This document shows, one piece after another, positions 1 through 10,976 of a stretch of DNA of 64,000 nucleotides. The notes beneath the pieces are model-generated. The model did not search any database and was not told the origin of the DNA. It saw only the letters and a list, made by a program, of their open reading frames with translations. The stretch spans positions 1 through 64,000 of the forward strand of contig LJSU01000025.1 in assembly GCA_001314705.1 (NCBI GenBank), given 5' to 3'. Source of the DNA: Rhodobacteraceae bacterium HLUCCO07 (GTDB lineage: Bacteria; Pseudomonadota; Alphaproteobacteria; Rhodobacterales; Rhodobacteraceae). The position numbers were made by a program, and so were the translations under genes. Each line of letters starts with the position of its first letter. The stretch's first letter is position 1.

Positions 1-46
1 GCGCTATTTGGTGGCCGCTCGCCTGTGGGCTTTGCCACCTCGGGGG

Positions 47-97
47 TGGGTCATTTTTGGATGATCACACTGGGCCACTTTTGAATGCACATTGACA
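47..97. mobile_element. IS21-like element end (tandem terminal repeats)
   Basis: Two head-to-tail imperfect 24-base units lie at 47-70 and 71-94 (16 of 24 positions equal; cores GGGTCATTTTTGGATG and GGGCCACTTTTGAATG), followed by TTGACACC. IS21-family elements carry such multiple short repeats at their ends as transposase-binding sites, and this wording resembles IS21 ends I know from proteobacteria. No istA or istB reading frame is inside the window, so the body would lie to the left. The element end abuts a truncated integrase. The family call is by recognition, not search. Confidence 0.5.
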
Positions 98-617
98 CCA
101 CCTGGGCGCGCTTTGTCTGTTCATGTTCGGCACGGCGGCGCGCGTCGGGGAATCGTGTCGCCTGACATGGCGTCATGTTGATCTCGCCAGTGCCAAGGCA
201 ACCCTGCACCTGTTCAAGCCAACCCCATGGAGCCGCGATGCGCATCTACCGCCTGACGTGGTGGCCGCACTGGCGAACATTCCCTCGAACAGGAACCCCG
301 ATGATCTGGTGTTCGGATATGCAGGCCGGTGCAGCGTGAGAGGGCCATGGAACAACGTGTGCAAGCGGGCTGGCATCGAACGGTTGACCCCGCACTGTTG
401 CCGCCATGGTTTTGCAACGTCGATGCTGCACCTTGGCATTGACCCCAAGACCGTGGCCGAGCGCGGCGGCTGGAAAGACGCAACGACCGTGCTGCGCACC
501 TATGCCCACGCCATGAAAGACCCCACCGTGACCAATGCCCTGTTTGACACAGAATTGACACAGGGCGATGTGAGGAAATCCGCAACTATCGGAAAGAAAA
601 GGGAAAATCAGGCATGA
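96..617 (+). pseudogene. 5'-truncated tyrosine recombinase/integrase
   Basis: The frame is open from 96 (a stop, TGA, is at 93-95) and has its first ATG at 123. It encodes most of the catalytic domain of a phage/transposon-type tyrosine recombinase: the first catalytic Arg in ARVGE, the H-x-x-R box in HCCRHGFAT, the Gly-Gly-Trp and the nucleophile Tyr in TYAHA. Family members are usually 300-400 residues with an N-terminal SAM-like DNA-binding domain; here that domain and the start of the catalytic domain are missing, replaced by the IS-like repeats at 47-94. The remaining 164-residue product is probably inactive. It suggests an old integration event whose left part was cut by an insertion sequence. 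Confidence 0.7.
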
Positions 618-624
618 CTACATC

Positions 625-641
625 CCCCTCGTTGGGAGGGG
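625..641. other. hairpin downstream of integrase remnant
   Basis: CCCCTC at 625-630 pairs with GAGGGG at 636-641 over a 5-base loop. No U tract follows, so it is at best a weak terminator. The rest of 618-756 shows no gene. Confidence 0.3.
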
Positions 642-756
642 TGTCCCAAGGACGGGATACGGGCGATCCGGGGCTTTCGCAAGCCTTGATTTGTCGCTAA
701 GAGCCGCCAAAGTGCCGCAGCGCGGCGCAAACTGGCCCAGATCGGAAATGTCGCCC

Positions 757-1632
757 ATGCATGCCGTCACGCTTCTGACCTCGCCCGAGGCCCCGACACT
801 CGACACGGGTCTGGTCGAGTCGCTGCGCAATGCCTGGGGCGGGGGGGCGGCGCGGTGGCTGGCCCCGGACGAAGCGGCGGAATTCGCGGTGCCCGAGCGG
901 CCCGGGAACCTGTGGGAGGTCTGGGCCGATCTTCAGGGGATGGGCGTTGACCTCGTGGTGCAACCCGAGGAAGGGCGTCGCAAGCGGATGCTTCTGGCCG
1001 ACATGGACAGCACGATGATCCGGCAGGAATGCATCGACGAACTGGCCGACGCAGCGGGGGTGGGCGACTACGTGAAGGAGATCACCGCGCGGGCGATGAA
1101 TGGCGAGCTGGATTTCGAGGGCGCGCTGACCGAGCGGGTGTCGCTGTTGAAGGGGCTGGATGCGGGTGTGATCGACACGGTGCTGCGCGAGCGGATCGAG
1201 CTGATGCCGGGGGGTCGGGCCCTGGTTGCCACGATGCGCGCAAATGGCGCCTACGCGGCGCTGGTTTCGGGTGGGTTCACGGCGTTCACCGCCCGAGTGG
1301 CGTCCGAGCTGGGCTTTGACGAGAACCGGGCCAACACGCTCCTGATCGAGGATGGTCGCCTGACCGGGGTGGTGGCACCGCCGATCCTGGGGCGCGAGGC
1401 CAAGGTGCGGGCGCTGGAGGAAATCAGCGCACGGCTGGGGATTTCCGAGGCGGACGTGATGGCGGTGGGCGACGGCGCCAACGATCTCGGGATGCTGGGC
1501 CGGGCCGGGGCGGGGGTGGCGCTGCACGCAAAACCCTCGGTGGCGGCGCAATGCGACATCCGGGTCAATTTCGGCGATCTGACCGCGCTGCTTTACGTGC
1601 AGGGATATGCCAAGGCCGATTTCCTGCACTGA
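757..1632 (+). CDS. serB: phosphoserine phosphatase
   Basis: SerB removes phosphate from O-phospho-L-serine, the last step of serine synthesis, in the cytoplasm. The 291-residue product has the HAD-family nucleophile motif DMDST (Asp82 and Asp84) and the C-terminal motif GDGANDLG near residue 238; the VSGGF stretch between them fits motif II. The N-terminal third (ALVESLRNAWGGG type) is the short regulatory-like region of alphaproteobacterial SerB. The frame is open from 691, but family alignment starts at MHAVTLLT (757); ATG 748 is the alternative, and neither has a strong ribosome site. It stands alone between the integrase remnant and a Hint protein. Confidence 0.9.
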   Translation: MHAVTLLTSPEAPTLDTGLVESLRNAWGGGAARWLAPDEAAEFAVPERPGNLWEVWADLQGMGVDLVVQPEEGRRKRMLLADMDSTMIRQECIDELADAAGVGDYVKEITARAMNGELDFEGALTERVSLLKGLDAGVIDTVLRERIELMPGGRALVATMRANGAYAALVSGGFTAFTARVASELGFDENRANTLLIEDGRLTGVVAPPILGREAKVRALEEISARLGISEADVMAVGDGANDLGMLGRAGAGVALHAKPSVAAQCDIRVNFGDLTALLYVQGYAKADFLH

Positions 1633-1786
1633 GTTGCAGGATTCCAGACGGCGATCCCGACGTGTCGTCACCTCTGGGTCTTTCGATGCATTCTGCGAAA
1701 GCCGTTGTATGTAAAAGAAATCTCAGGCAAACTTGCCGCGCCTGAACCGGCTGCAAATCCTGGGGGGATTTTGCAGGGGGCCTTTG

Positions 1787-2788
1787 GTGGCTGAGGTCGA
1801 GATTTTCGTCACGGGTGACCAGATCGGAACGTTTTCCGGCGTTTCGACCAGTGGCAACAACAACGGCACGAAGGTCACGCTTTCGGGCGTGCAGTCGCTT
1901 GGTAGCGAAACGGACGTGTTCCGCATCGTCGTACGACAGGTCAACGAGGGCGACACGCTGTTCTCGAACGGGCAGATTGTGGACATCCATGACGGTCCGA
2001 CGAGCGATCCGTCCGATCCGCCGATCTATTCCAACCTCAACCCGCAGCACGATCAGTTCCAGGGGCGGGCGTCGTCGGCGGATCACCAGATCTTCACCAG
2101 CCCGGAAAACATCGTCTTTGATGTGAATGGCGTGTCCGAGGGCACCATGCAATACGGGCCGGGAGCCGACCCACCCCGGACCGAGCAGCTTTCCTTTGAG
2201 ACATTGGAGCCTGATACAACGGAATTTCCCTGCTTCGTGGCCGGAACCTTGGTCGAAACTGTCCGCGGGCCGCGTCCCGTCGAGAGGATCTGCGTGGGGG
2301 GCCTGGTAAAGACACTGGATCACGGATTGCAGCCGGTCCGTTGGGTGGGCCGCAAGGAGGTTCCAGGCGCCGGGGCGATGGCGCCGATCCTGATTCGCGC
2401 CGGGGCGCTGGGCAACAGTCGGGATCTGTGGGTGTCGCCGCAGCACCGGATGCTGCTGGGTGACTGGCGAACCGAGCTTTTCTTCGGACAAGGTCAGGTT
2501 CTGGTGGCGGCGGCTCACCTGGTCAATGGTGGCGCGATCCGACAGGTTGACCGACCGTGGGTGTGCTATGTGCATCTGGCCTTTGACCGGCACGAGGTGA
2601 TCTGGGCCGAGGGTATTGCGAGCGAGAGCCTCTATCTGGGTGCAGAAGCGATTGCGGCGCTGGGAAAGGCGGCACAGGCCGAGATCAGGGCTTTGTTTGG
2701 CGATGAGCCGATGCAGACCCGGCGCGAGCCCTTGACCGCACGACATTGCCTTCGCCGATGGGAAGGCGCGCTGGTGGCCTGCGCCTGA
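1787..2788 (+). CDS. Hint-domain protein
   Basis: The product is 333 residues if GTG 1787 is used; AGGGGG at 1775-1780 sits 6 bases before it, which is better than the upstream TTG at 1733. The first half is an acidic, Ser/Thr/Asn-rich region without a recognised fold. The second half is a Hedgehog/intein-like Hint domain starting at the Cys of CFVAGTLVET, followed by PVRWVGRKEV, SPQHRMLLGD and DRHEVIWAEG. This Hint_2 group is common in roseobacters as the C-terminal part of secreted or surface proteins, often next to calcium-binding repeats. No signal peptide is evident, which is usual for type I secretion substrates. Function unknown. A second Hint protein is at 14965-16533. Confidence 0.75.
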   Translation: MAEVEIFVTGDQIGTFSGVSTSGNNNGTKVTLSGVQSLGSETDVFRIVVRQVNEGDTLFSNGQIVDIHDGPTSDPSDPPIYSNLNPQHDQFQGRASSADHQIFTSPENIVFDVNGVSEGTMQYGPGADPPRTEQLSFETLEPDTTEFPCFVAGTLVETVRGPRPVERICVGGLVKTLDHGLQPVRWVGRKEVPGAGAMAPILIRAGALGNSRDLWVSPQHRMLLGDWRTELFFGQGQVLVAAAHLVNGGAIRQVDRPWVCYVHLAFDRHEVIWAEGIASESLYLGAEAIAALGKAAQAEIRALFGDEPMQTRREPLTARHCLRRWEGALVACA

Positions 2789-2791
2789 ACG

Positions 2792-3697
2792 TCAGGTTGC
2801 AAGCGCCCGGGACACGGCGCGACGGAACATGTCTTCGACCGGTGCCTGGCTGGCGCCGGCGCGGGTCATCAGGCCGACGGGACCCTGGGTGATCGCGGTA
2901 TCGAAGGGCAGGCGGATGAGATGGCCGTCGGCGATCTCATTGGTGACGACCCCGGCAGAGATGATCCAGACGCAATCGCTCTGTCGCGTGTGAACGCGGC
3001 CAAAGGCACCGGAAACGGTTTCGATCCGGCGTGGCAGGTCGCCGACCCCGTTCTCGGCGAGGTAGCGGTCCACGAGCGGCCGGATGGCCGATCCGGCGGA
3101 GGGATAGATCACCGGGTAATCGGCAATGCAGTGCAGGTCGGGCCTGTCGGAAAGCGGGTGGTTCGCGCGCACGACAAAGGCCACCTCTTCTGCGTAGAGC
3201 TGGGTAAAGGACAGGCCCTGCATCATCTCGGGTGGACCAAGGCGGCCGATGACGAGATCGAGCTCACCAAGGCGCAACCGGTCGGTCAGGTATCCATGCG
3301 GGCCGTCGATGATTTCGAGCACCGCCTGAGGGGCGAGATTGGCAAAGGCGCGGGCCACCGGTGGCATGAGCCATGCGGCGATGGAAGGCAGCGCGCCGAC
3401 GCGCAGGCGCGTGCGGGCGGATTGGCCGATATCGTCCACCTCGTTGAGGCCCTGTTGTAACGCGGCAAGCGAAGCCCGGGCAAAATGCAGGAAAACCTCG
3501 CCCTGCGGGGTCAACGCCACGCCCGCACGCGAGCGGGTGAGAAGCGGCGCGGCAAGGATGTCCTCGAGTTCCTTCAATGTCCTGGAAATCGCCGGCTGGG
3601 TGAGGTGCAAGGTTTCGGCTGCGCGTTTCAGGCTGCCTTGGCGGGCGATTTCTGTGAAGCACTGGACATGGCGGAACTTGATGCGGCGGTCGATCAT
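2792..3697 (-). CDS. pcaQ: LysR-family regulator PcaQ
   Basis: A 301-residue LysR-type regulator with an N-terminal helix-turn-helix (residues about 5-65, RQGSLKRAAETLHLTQPAISRTL segment in two parts) and a substrate-binding effector domain. It matches PcaQ, which in alphaproteobacteria activates the protocatechuate genes in response to beta-carboxy-cis,cis-muconate. It is divergent from pobA-pcaCHG, the arrangement expected for PcaQ, and the intervening 92 bases hold a dyad that could be its operator. It ends 4 bases from the Hint gene on the other strand. Confidence is high because family sequence and neighbourhood agree. Confidence 0.88.
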   Translation of the reverse strand: MIDRRIKFRHVQCFTEIARQGSLKRAAETLHLTQPAISRTLKELEDILAAPLLTRSRAGVALTPQGEVFLHFARASLAALQQGLNEVDDIGQSARTRLRVGALPSIAAWLMPPVARAFANLAPQAVLEIIDGPHGYLTDRLRLGELDLVIGRLGPPEMMQGLSFTQLYAEEVAFVVRANHPLSDRPDLHCIADYPVIYPSAGSAIRPLVDRYLAENGVGDLPRRIETVSGAFGRVHTRQSDCVWIISAGVVTNEIADGHLIRLPFDTAITQGPVGLMTRAGASQAPVEDMFRRAVSRALAT

Positions 3698-3716
3698 TTA
3701 CTTTCCAGTTTTGGCA

Positions 3717-4959
<1,243 letters not shown>

Positions 4960-4976
4960 GCCGCGGGAGAGAGTGC

Positions 4977-5363
4977 ATGTTGGAGCGATATGAAAAGGGA
5001 ATGAAGGTGCGCAGGCGAATCCTGGGGGATGCGCATGTGGACAGGGCCGAGGCGAGAAAGAGCGATTTCGAGGCACCGTTCCAGGAGATGATCACCGAAA
5101 CGGCCTGGGGTCATGTCTGGGCCAGCGACGGGATTTCCGAGCGGGAGCGCTCGATGATCACGCTGGCGCTTTTGGCGGCGCTGGGGAATTTCGACGAGAT
5201 CCCGATGCATATTCGCGCCACCGCGCGCACCGGGGCGAGCAAGCGCGACGTGCTGGAGGCGTTCCAGCATGTGGCGGTCTATGCCGGGGTGCCGCGCGCC
5301 AATCATGCGCTCAAGCTGGCGCGCGAGACCTATGACGAGATGGAACGCGAGAGCGGGGCGTGA
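4977..5363 (+). CDS. pcaC: 4-carboxymuconolactone decarboxylase
   Basis: A 128-residue all-helical protein of the carboxymuconolactone decarboxylase family, the usual length for stand-alone PcaC. It decarboxylates gamma-carboxymuconolactone to beta-ketoadipate enol-lactone. Family signatures seen: SDGISERERSMITLALLAAL in pieces around residues 43-62, and the HIRATARTGASKRDVLEAFQH region. It starts 17 bases after pobA. Note the cluster lacks pcaB, which would make its substrate, and pcaD, which would use its product; both must be elsewhere if the route is complete. Confidence 0.92.
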   Translation: MLERYEKGMKVRRRILGDAHVDRAEARKSDFEAPFQEMITETAWGHVWASDGISERERSMITLALLAALGNFDEIPMHIRATARTGASKRDVLEAFQHVAVYAGVPRANHALKLARETYDEMERESGA

Positions 5364-6109
<746 letters not shown>

Positions 6110-6110
<1 letters not shown>

Positions 6111-6727
6111 TGCAGAAGCTTGATTACCTCAAGGAAACGCCCAGCCAGACGGCGGGGCCTTACGTGCATATCGGCCTGGCGCCGGGGGCGGCGGGGTTCG
6201 ACATCTACGAGCGCGAGCTGGGCTGGGACATTGCCGGGCCGAATGCGCGAGGCGAGCGTATCCGGGTCGAGGGCGTCGTGATCGACGGCACCGGCAGCCC
6301 GATCAAGGATGTGATGCTTGAGGCGTGGCAGGCCAATGCCGACGGAGTTTATGCCCATCCCGAGCATCCGGGCGAGGTGGAAGAGGGGTTTCGCGGCTGG
6401 GGCCGGGTGATCACCGATTTCGATACTGGCGAATGGGGCTTCGATACCGTGAAACCCGGGCCGGTGCCGGGGCGAAATGGCACGATGATGGCGCCGCATA
6501 TCAACCTGTGGATCGTGGCACGGGGGATCAACCTTGGCCTCAACACGCGGGTCTATTTCAGCGACGAGACAGAGGCCAACACGAATGACCCGGTGCTGAA
6601 CCTGATCGAGTGGGAGCGGCGGCGACTAACCCTGATCGCGCATCGGACCGAGCAGGATGGACAGGCGGTCTATCGCTTCGATATCAAGGTGCAGGGCGAA
6701 GACGAGACTGTCTTTTTCGACATCTGA
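6110..6727 (+). CDS. pcaG: protocatechuate 3,4-dioxygenase alpha subunit
   Basis: The 205-residue partner of PcaH. It has the intradiol fold (ETPSQTAGPYVHIGL at the N-terminus, MLEAWQANADGVY, VKPGPVPGRNGTMMAPHINL) but as in other alpha subunits lacks the complete iron-ligand set. ATG 6110 overlaps the pcaH stop. With PcaH it forms the heteromeric dioxygenase in the cytoplasm. Confidence 0.94.
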
Positions 6728-6744
6728 GGCACAAGGAGCGATCC

Positions 6745-7575
6745 ATGACCAAACCCTGCATCATCTGCGTGGCGATCACCGGCAGCGTGCCGCAAAAGGC
6801 TGACAACCCGGCGGTGCCGATCACGATAGACGAGCAGGTCGAAAGCACCCATGCGGCGTTCGAGGCGGGGGCGAGTATAGCGCATTGTCATGTGCGGATG
6901 GAGGATGGCACGCCGACCTCAGATCCGGAGCGCTTTGCGAGGCTCAAGGAAGGGCTGGAGAAACATTGCCCTGGCATGATCATCCAGTTCTCGACCGGTG
7001 GGCGGTCCGGCGCGGGCGCCGAACGGGGCGGAATGCTGCCGCTGCGCCCGGACATGGCGAGCCTCACCGTGGGGTCGAACAATTTCCCGACGCGGGTTTA
7101 CGAGAATCCGCCGGACCTTGTGGCGTGGCTGGCCAGCGAGATGACGAAATACGACATAACCCCCGAGATCGAGGCGTTCGACCTGAGCCATATCCATCAA
7201 GCGGTGATGATGAAGCAGGCGGGGCTGCTGCCCGGCAAGCTTTACGTGCAGTTCGTGATGGGCGTCAAGAACGCGATGCCCGCCGACAAGGACGTGTTCG
7301 ATTACTACGTCAAGACGATGGAGCGGCTGGCACCCGAGGCGGAATGGTGCGCCGCCGGAATCGGGCGGCACCAGATCGAGGTGAACGAATGGTGCATCGC
7401 CGCGGGCGGACACACGCGCACCGGGCTTGAAGACAACGTGCGGCTGGATCGCGAGCGACTGGCGCCGTCGAATGCGGCACTGGTCGAACAGGCCGTCGCT
7501 CTGTGCGAAAGATACGAACGCCCGGTCGCCAGCGTGGCACAGGCGCGCGAGATGCTGGGCCTGCGCGCGGCCTGA
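6745..7575 (+). CDS. BKACE-family beta-keto acid cleavage enzyme (DUF849)
   Basis: A 276-residue TIM-barrel enzyme of the beta-keto acid cleavage (BKACE, former DUF849) family. Established chemistry of the family: a beta-keto acid plus acetyl-CoA gives acetoacetate and a CoA ester. Seen: the Zn-ligand pair in AHCHVR (His47, His49), the GGRSG loop near residue 90, and FDLSHIHQ. AAGGAGCG precedes ATG 6745, 17 bases after pcaG, so it belongs to the pca operon. Inference: the substrate is beta-ketoadipate, which would yield succinyl-CoA plus acetoacetate and replace PcaIJ and PcaF, none of which are present. Substrate specificity cannot be read from sequence alone. Confidence 0.85.
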   Translation: MTKPCIICVAITGSVPQKADNPAVPITIDEQVESTHAAFEAGASIAHCHVRMEDGTPTSDPERFARLKEGLEKHCPGMIIQFSTGGRSGAGAERGGMLPLRPDMASLTVGSNNFPTRVYENPPDLVAWLASEMTKYDITPEIEAFDLSHIHQAVMMKQAGLLPGKLYVQFVMGVKNAMPADKDVFDYYVKTMERLAPEAEWCAAGIGRHQIEVNEWCIAAGGHTRTGLEDNVRLDRERLAPSNAALVEQAVALCERYERPVASVAQAREMLGLRAA

Positions 7576-7592
7576 GAGCGGCGCTGCGCGCC

Positions 7593-7826
7593 TTATGCGG
7601 CGTAATGTGCGGCGCTTTCCTCGGACTGCGCCTCGGGCAGTGTGCAAAGATCGCTACCGTTGATCAGTGACATTACCACCCGGCCCGCATCGGTCTCGCG
7701 GATGTCGTAGCCATAGCCGCGCAGCCGGAATTTCCATTCCCGGTCGGAGAGCGACATGTCGCGCTCGCGCAGAACGATATCACAGATTTTCGCGGTCAAT
7801 TCGGTGTCGATGTGATCGTGTTTCAT
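7593..7826 (-). CDS. small uncharacterised protein
   Basis: A 77-residue acidic protein starting MKHDHIDTEL; an in-frame ATG 15 bases upstream (7841) is the alternative. I do not recognise a named family. No signal peptide or membrane segment is visible; it contains a compact predicted helix-strand mix (LTAKICDIVLRERDMSLSD). It is convergent with the BKACE gene and 104 bases downstream of chrA on the same strand. Confidence 0.6.
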   Translation of the reverse strand: MKHDHIDTELTAKICDIVLRERDMSLSDREWKFRLRGYGYDIRETDAGRVVMSLINGSDLCTLPEAQSEESAAHYAA

Positions 7827-7930
7827 GCCCTGTTGCCTCATTCAAATGCAATTGTTGATGAAATGAGAATGATCATCGTTTGTGGCGCGGTTTTGTCCCG
7901 AATTGGGAAATTCATGGGGCAACACGGGCG

Positions 7931-9115
7931 TCAGCGTGACAGATTCAAGGCAATTCCACCGGCCCCCGCCACGATGACCACCGCCCAGGGCGGCACCTTC
8001 CACATGGTCAAGAGCACGAACGAGGCCAATGCCAGCGTGAACTCGCGCAGATCGCCGATGGCGCTGGTGAAGAGCGGCGAATAGAGGGCGGCCCCGAGGA
8101 TGCCGACTACCGCGGCGTTCGCGCCCTGCATCAGCGATTGTGCGAAGGCGAGGGTGCGGAACCTGTCCCAGAAGGGCAGAACCCCCACGAGGATCAGGAA
8201 GCCGGGCAGAAAGAGCGCCATCAACGCAAGCGCGGCCCCCGCAACGCCGTTCGGGGCCGGTTCCAGAACCGCGCCGAGATAGGCGGCAAACGTGAAAAGC
8301 GGCCCCGGCACCGCCTGCGCCGCGCCATATCCGGCAAGGAAATCGTCAGCATTGACCCAGCCAGTTCGCACGGTTTCACTCTCAAGAAGCGGCAGCACGA
8401 CATGCCCGCCACCAAAGACCAGCGCACCCGAGCGATAGAAAGCGTCGATCACGGCAACGGGCTGGGCCGCGCCCGCCAACAGGGGCAGCACGATGAGAAG
8501 GCCCGCAAAGGCGAGCAGAGCGGCAGTCGCCTGCCCGCGCGTCACGGGTGTCGCGACATGGCTGCTCCCCGAGTCACCCGTGCCACGCCCGAGGATGAGC
8601 CCGGCAACCGCGCCGAGCACGATTGCGCCGACCATGCCGATGGCCCCGGGCAGAAAGGCAAGGACGGCCACGGCCGCCACCGCGATGGTGGCGCGTTCGC
8701 GGTCGGGGCAGAGCGATTTCGCCATGCCCCAGACCGCCTGTGCCACGATGGCCACGGCGACGATCTTGAGCCCGTTGAGCACGCCCGTCCCGGCAGGGCC
8801 TTCGATCGCGCCCGCGCTAAGGGCAAAGGCCAGCAGGATCAGCGCCGAGGGCAGGGTAAAGGCGATAAAGGCGGCCAGCGCGCCCATCCACCCGGCGCGC
8901 ATCATGCCAAGTGCGAAACCCACCTGGCTCGATGCCGGGCCGGGCAGGAACTGGCAGAGCGCCACGAGATCGGCATAGGCGCTGTCAGAGAGCCAGCGCC
9001 GCCGCGTGACCAACTCATCCCGGAAATAGCCCAGATGCGCGATCGGCCCGCCAAAGGACGTGAGGCCCAGTTTGAGAAATGCAACGAAGACCTCACCGGC
9101 GGTGCCTTCGCGCAT
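7931..9115 (-). CDS. chrA: chromate efflux transporter, CHR family
   Basis: A 394-residue inner-membrane protein with about ten hydrophobic segments arranged as two homologous halves, as in long-chain ChrA. The N-terminal half has the family signature TSFGGPIAHLGYFRDE, the second half the weaker counterpart LVFGGGHVVLPLLE, each followed by a PGP or PGPL motif. Characterised members export chromate; some family members may move other oxyanions, so the substrate is inferred. The gene starts 4 bases after the rlmN stop and has only a weak ribosome site, suggesting coupling to rlmN. Confidence 0.88.
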   Translation of the reverse strand: MREGTAGEVFVAFLKLGLTSFGGPIAHLGYFRDELVTRRRWLSDSAYADLVALCQFLPGPASSQVGFALGMMRAGWMGALAAFIAFTLPSALILLAFALSAGAIEGPAGTGVLNGLKIVAVAIVAQAVWGMAKSLCPDRERATIAVAAVAVLAFLPGAIGMVGAIVLGAVAGLILGRGTGDSGSSHVATPVTRGQATAALLAFAGLLIVLPLLAGAAQPVAVIDAFYRSGALVFGGGHVVLPLLESETVRTGWVNADDFLAGYGAAQAVPGPLFTFAAYLGAVLEPAPNGVAGAALALMALFLPGFLILVGVLPFWDRFRTLAFAQSLMQGANAAVVGILGAALYSPLFTSAIGDLREFTLALASFVLLTMWKVPPWAVVIVAGAGGIALNLSR

Positions 9116-9119
9116 GAGT

Positions 9120-10301
9120 TCAGATCCCGGCCTCGGCGGCGATTTCGGCGCGGGATTTTCGGGCGCGTTCGGTGGCGGATTTCAATTGACCGCAAGCGGC
9201 CATGATGTCCTCGCCCCGGGGGGTGCGGATGGGCGAGGCGTAACCGGCCTTGTAGATGATGTCGGCAAAGCTCTCGATCCGTTCCCAGTCAGAGCGCTCA
9301 TGCGGCGCGCCGGGCCATTCATTGAAGGGGATGAGGTTGATCTTGGCCGGGATGCCGCGAATCAATTGCACCAGGCGCCGCGCATCCGCGTCGCTGTCGT
9401 TCACGCCCTTGAGCATCACGTATTCAAAGGTGATCCGCTCGGAATTGGATGCCTTGGGATAGGCGCGCAGCGCGTCGAGCAGGGTGGCGATCGGCCACTT
9501 GCGGTTGATCGGCACCAGCTTGTCGCGCACCTCGTCGGTGGTGGCGTGGAACGAGACCGCCAGTTGGCAGCCGATTTCCTGCGCCGTTCGCGCAATCTCC
9601 GGCACCACGCCCGAGGTCGAAAGCGTTATGCGACGCCGCGACAGCGAAATGCCTTCGGGGTCCATCGCGATCTTCATCGCGTCACGGACATTCTCGAAAT
9701 TGTAGAGCGGTTCACCCATCCCCATCAGCACGATGTTCGAAAGAAGGCGCGGGCGTGCGTCCGAGCCTTCGCCGGGTTTTGGCCATTCATCCAGATCGTC
9801 GCGGGCGATCATGATCTGACCGACGATCTCGCCCGCCGTCAGGTTACGCACCAGTTTCTGCGTGCCGGTATGGCAGAACGAGCAGGTGAGAGTGCACCCG
9901 ACCTGGGAAGAGATGCAGAGTGTGCCGCGATCTTCCTCGGGAATATAGACCACCTCGACCTCGTGGCCACCAGAGATACGGACGAGGTATTTGCGGGTGC
10001 CATCGGCCGAGACCAGTTTCGAAACCACCTCGGGGCGCTCGATCACGAAATTCTCGGCGAGACTGGCTCGATAAGCCTTGGCGAGGTTGGTCATCGCGGC
10101 GAAATCGGACTCGCCGCGTTGGTAGATCCACTGCCAGAGCTGATCGGCGCGCATCTTTGCCTGCTTCTCGGGCGTTCCGGCGGCGATCAGGGCCTCCTGC
10201 AGTCGGGGGCGGGTGAGCCCGATGAGGTTTACCTTGCCATCCGCACGCCTGGGCATGCGGGGAAGGGCGGTGACCTCCGGGGTTATGGGTATATCGGTCA
10301 T
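9120..10301 (-). CDS. rlmN: 23S rRNA (adenine2503-C2)-methyltransferase
   Basis: A 393-residue radical SAM enzyme that methylates C2 of A2503 in 23S rRNA and A37 of some tRNAs. The [4Fe-4S]/SAM motif CTLTCSFC uses Cys136, Cys140 and Cys143; the catalytic C-terminal Cys lies in DIMAACGQL, and [10 protein letters not shown] and TLSTSGVVP are family blocks. It has its own promoter-like sequence 29 bases upstream. It is followed immediately by chrA. Confidence 0.95.
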   Translation of the reverse strand: MTDIPITPEVTALPRMPRRADGKVNLIGLTRPRLQEALIAAGTPEKQAKMRADQLWQWIYQRGESDFAAMTNLAKAYRASLAENFVIERPEVVSKLVSADGTRKYLVRISGGHEVEVVYIPEEDRGTLCISSQVGCTLTCSFCHTGTQKLVRNLTAGEIVGQIMIARDDLDEWPKPGEGSDARPRLLSNIVLMGMGEPLYNFENVRDAMKIAMDPEGISLSRRRITLSTSGVVPEIARTAQEIGCQLAVSFHATTDEVRDKLVPINRKWPIATLLDALRAYPKASNSERITFEYVMLKGVNDSDADARRLVQLIRGIPAKINLIPFNEWPGAPHERSDWERIESFADIIYKAGYASPIRTPRGEDIMAACGQLKSATERARKSRAEIAAEAGI

Positions 10302-10329
10302 GATGCGCGTGTCCTGTAAAGGCTGCGCT

Positions 10330-10357
10330 TATATAGGGGATTCGGGGGTGATTGCAA
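10330..10357 (-). promoter_or_regulatory. candidate sigma70-type promoter of rlmN
   Basis: Read on the minus strand: TTGCAA (10357-10352), 16-base spacer, TATATA (10335-10330). The start of rlmN is 29 bases further on, so the transcript leader would be short. Confidence 0.55.
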
Positions 10358-10448
10358 AACGAATGCCCGCGACCCGCGTCCCGCGCGGCAGGGCAGCCGT
10401 AACCAGGTTGCGCCGATCAGCTGCGACAGGCCCTGCCTGTGTCTTGGA

Positions 10449-10976
10449 TCACTTGCAACGCTCCTCGGCATCTTCGACGGCAGCCGTGAACCCAGAAAGC
10501 GAAAACGTATCCTTTGTGGTGGTGCCGCGCGACGAGCGGGCAGTCAGGATTGCCGACTTTCCACGCTTCATCGCCTTGAGGATCTCTTCATCGTCGGAAG
10601 GCGAGGCGGGCCAGGCCCATTCACCCTCGGTGAAGAGTTCGTATTCATCGCCGTCAATATCAAGATTGACCGTCGATCCGGAGGCAAACGGATAGCCACC
10701 GGTAAACGTGATCTGTCCGGCCACATCCGCATCGGGGCGGTAGAACGCCATCAGCAGGATCGAGCCCCGCCGGACCGCGACCACGCGGCCATCCTTGGTG
10801 TTGACGGTCTCCTTGGGCGAGGTGACCGCCCAGCATTCGCGCGGGTTGTCCTCTTCGAAAACCGACCAGTCGGTCTCTGCAGCGACCTGGTTCGTGCTTG
10901 TTTCCTGCGCGGCAACGTCAGAAACCGTCAGTGCCATGATGGCCCCGGCAACGCCTAGCGCAAAACGTGATACCAT
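10449..10976 (-). CDS. IalB-like periplasmic protein
   Basis: A 175-residue protein with a cleavable signal peptide (MVSRFALG, then a hydrophobic stretch ending VAAQ near residue 24). The mature part resembles the invasion-associated locus B (IalB) family of alphaproteobacteria: WAVTSPKETVNTKDGRV, then RRGSILLMAFYRP and a C-terminal region with a final Cys pair partner. IalB was named in Bartonella, but the family is widespread in free-living Rhodobacteraceae and the molecular role is not known. The longer frame upstream (to 11549) is antisense to the asparaginase gene; GGAGG about 10 bases before 10976 and the signal peptide decide this start. Confidence 0.75.
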   Translation of the reverse strand: MVSRFALGVAGAIMALTVSDVAAQETSTNQVAAETDWSVFEEDNPRECWAVTSPKETVNTKDGRVVAVRRGSILLMAFYRPDADVAGQITFTGGYPFASGSTVNLDIDGDEYELFTEGEWAWPASPSDDEEILKAMKRGKSAILTARSSRGTTTKDTFSLSGFTAAVEDAEERCK

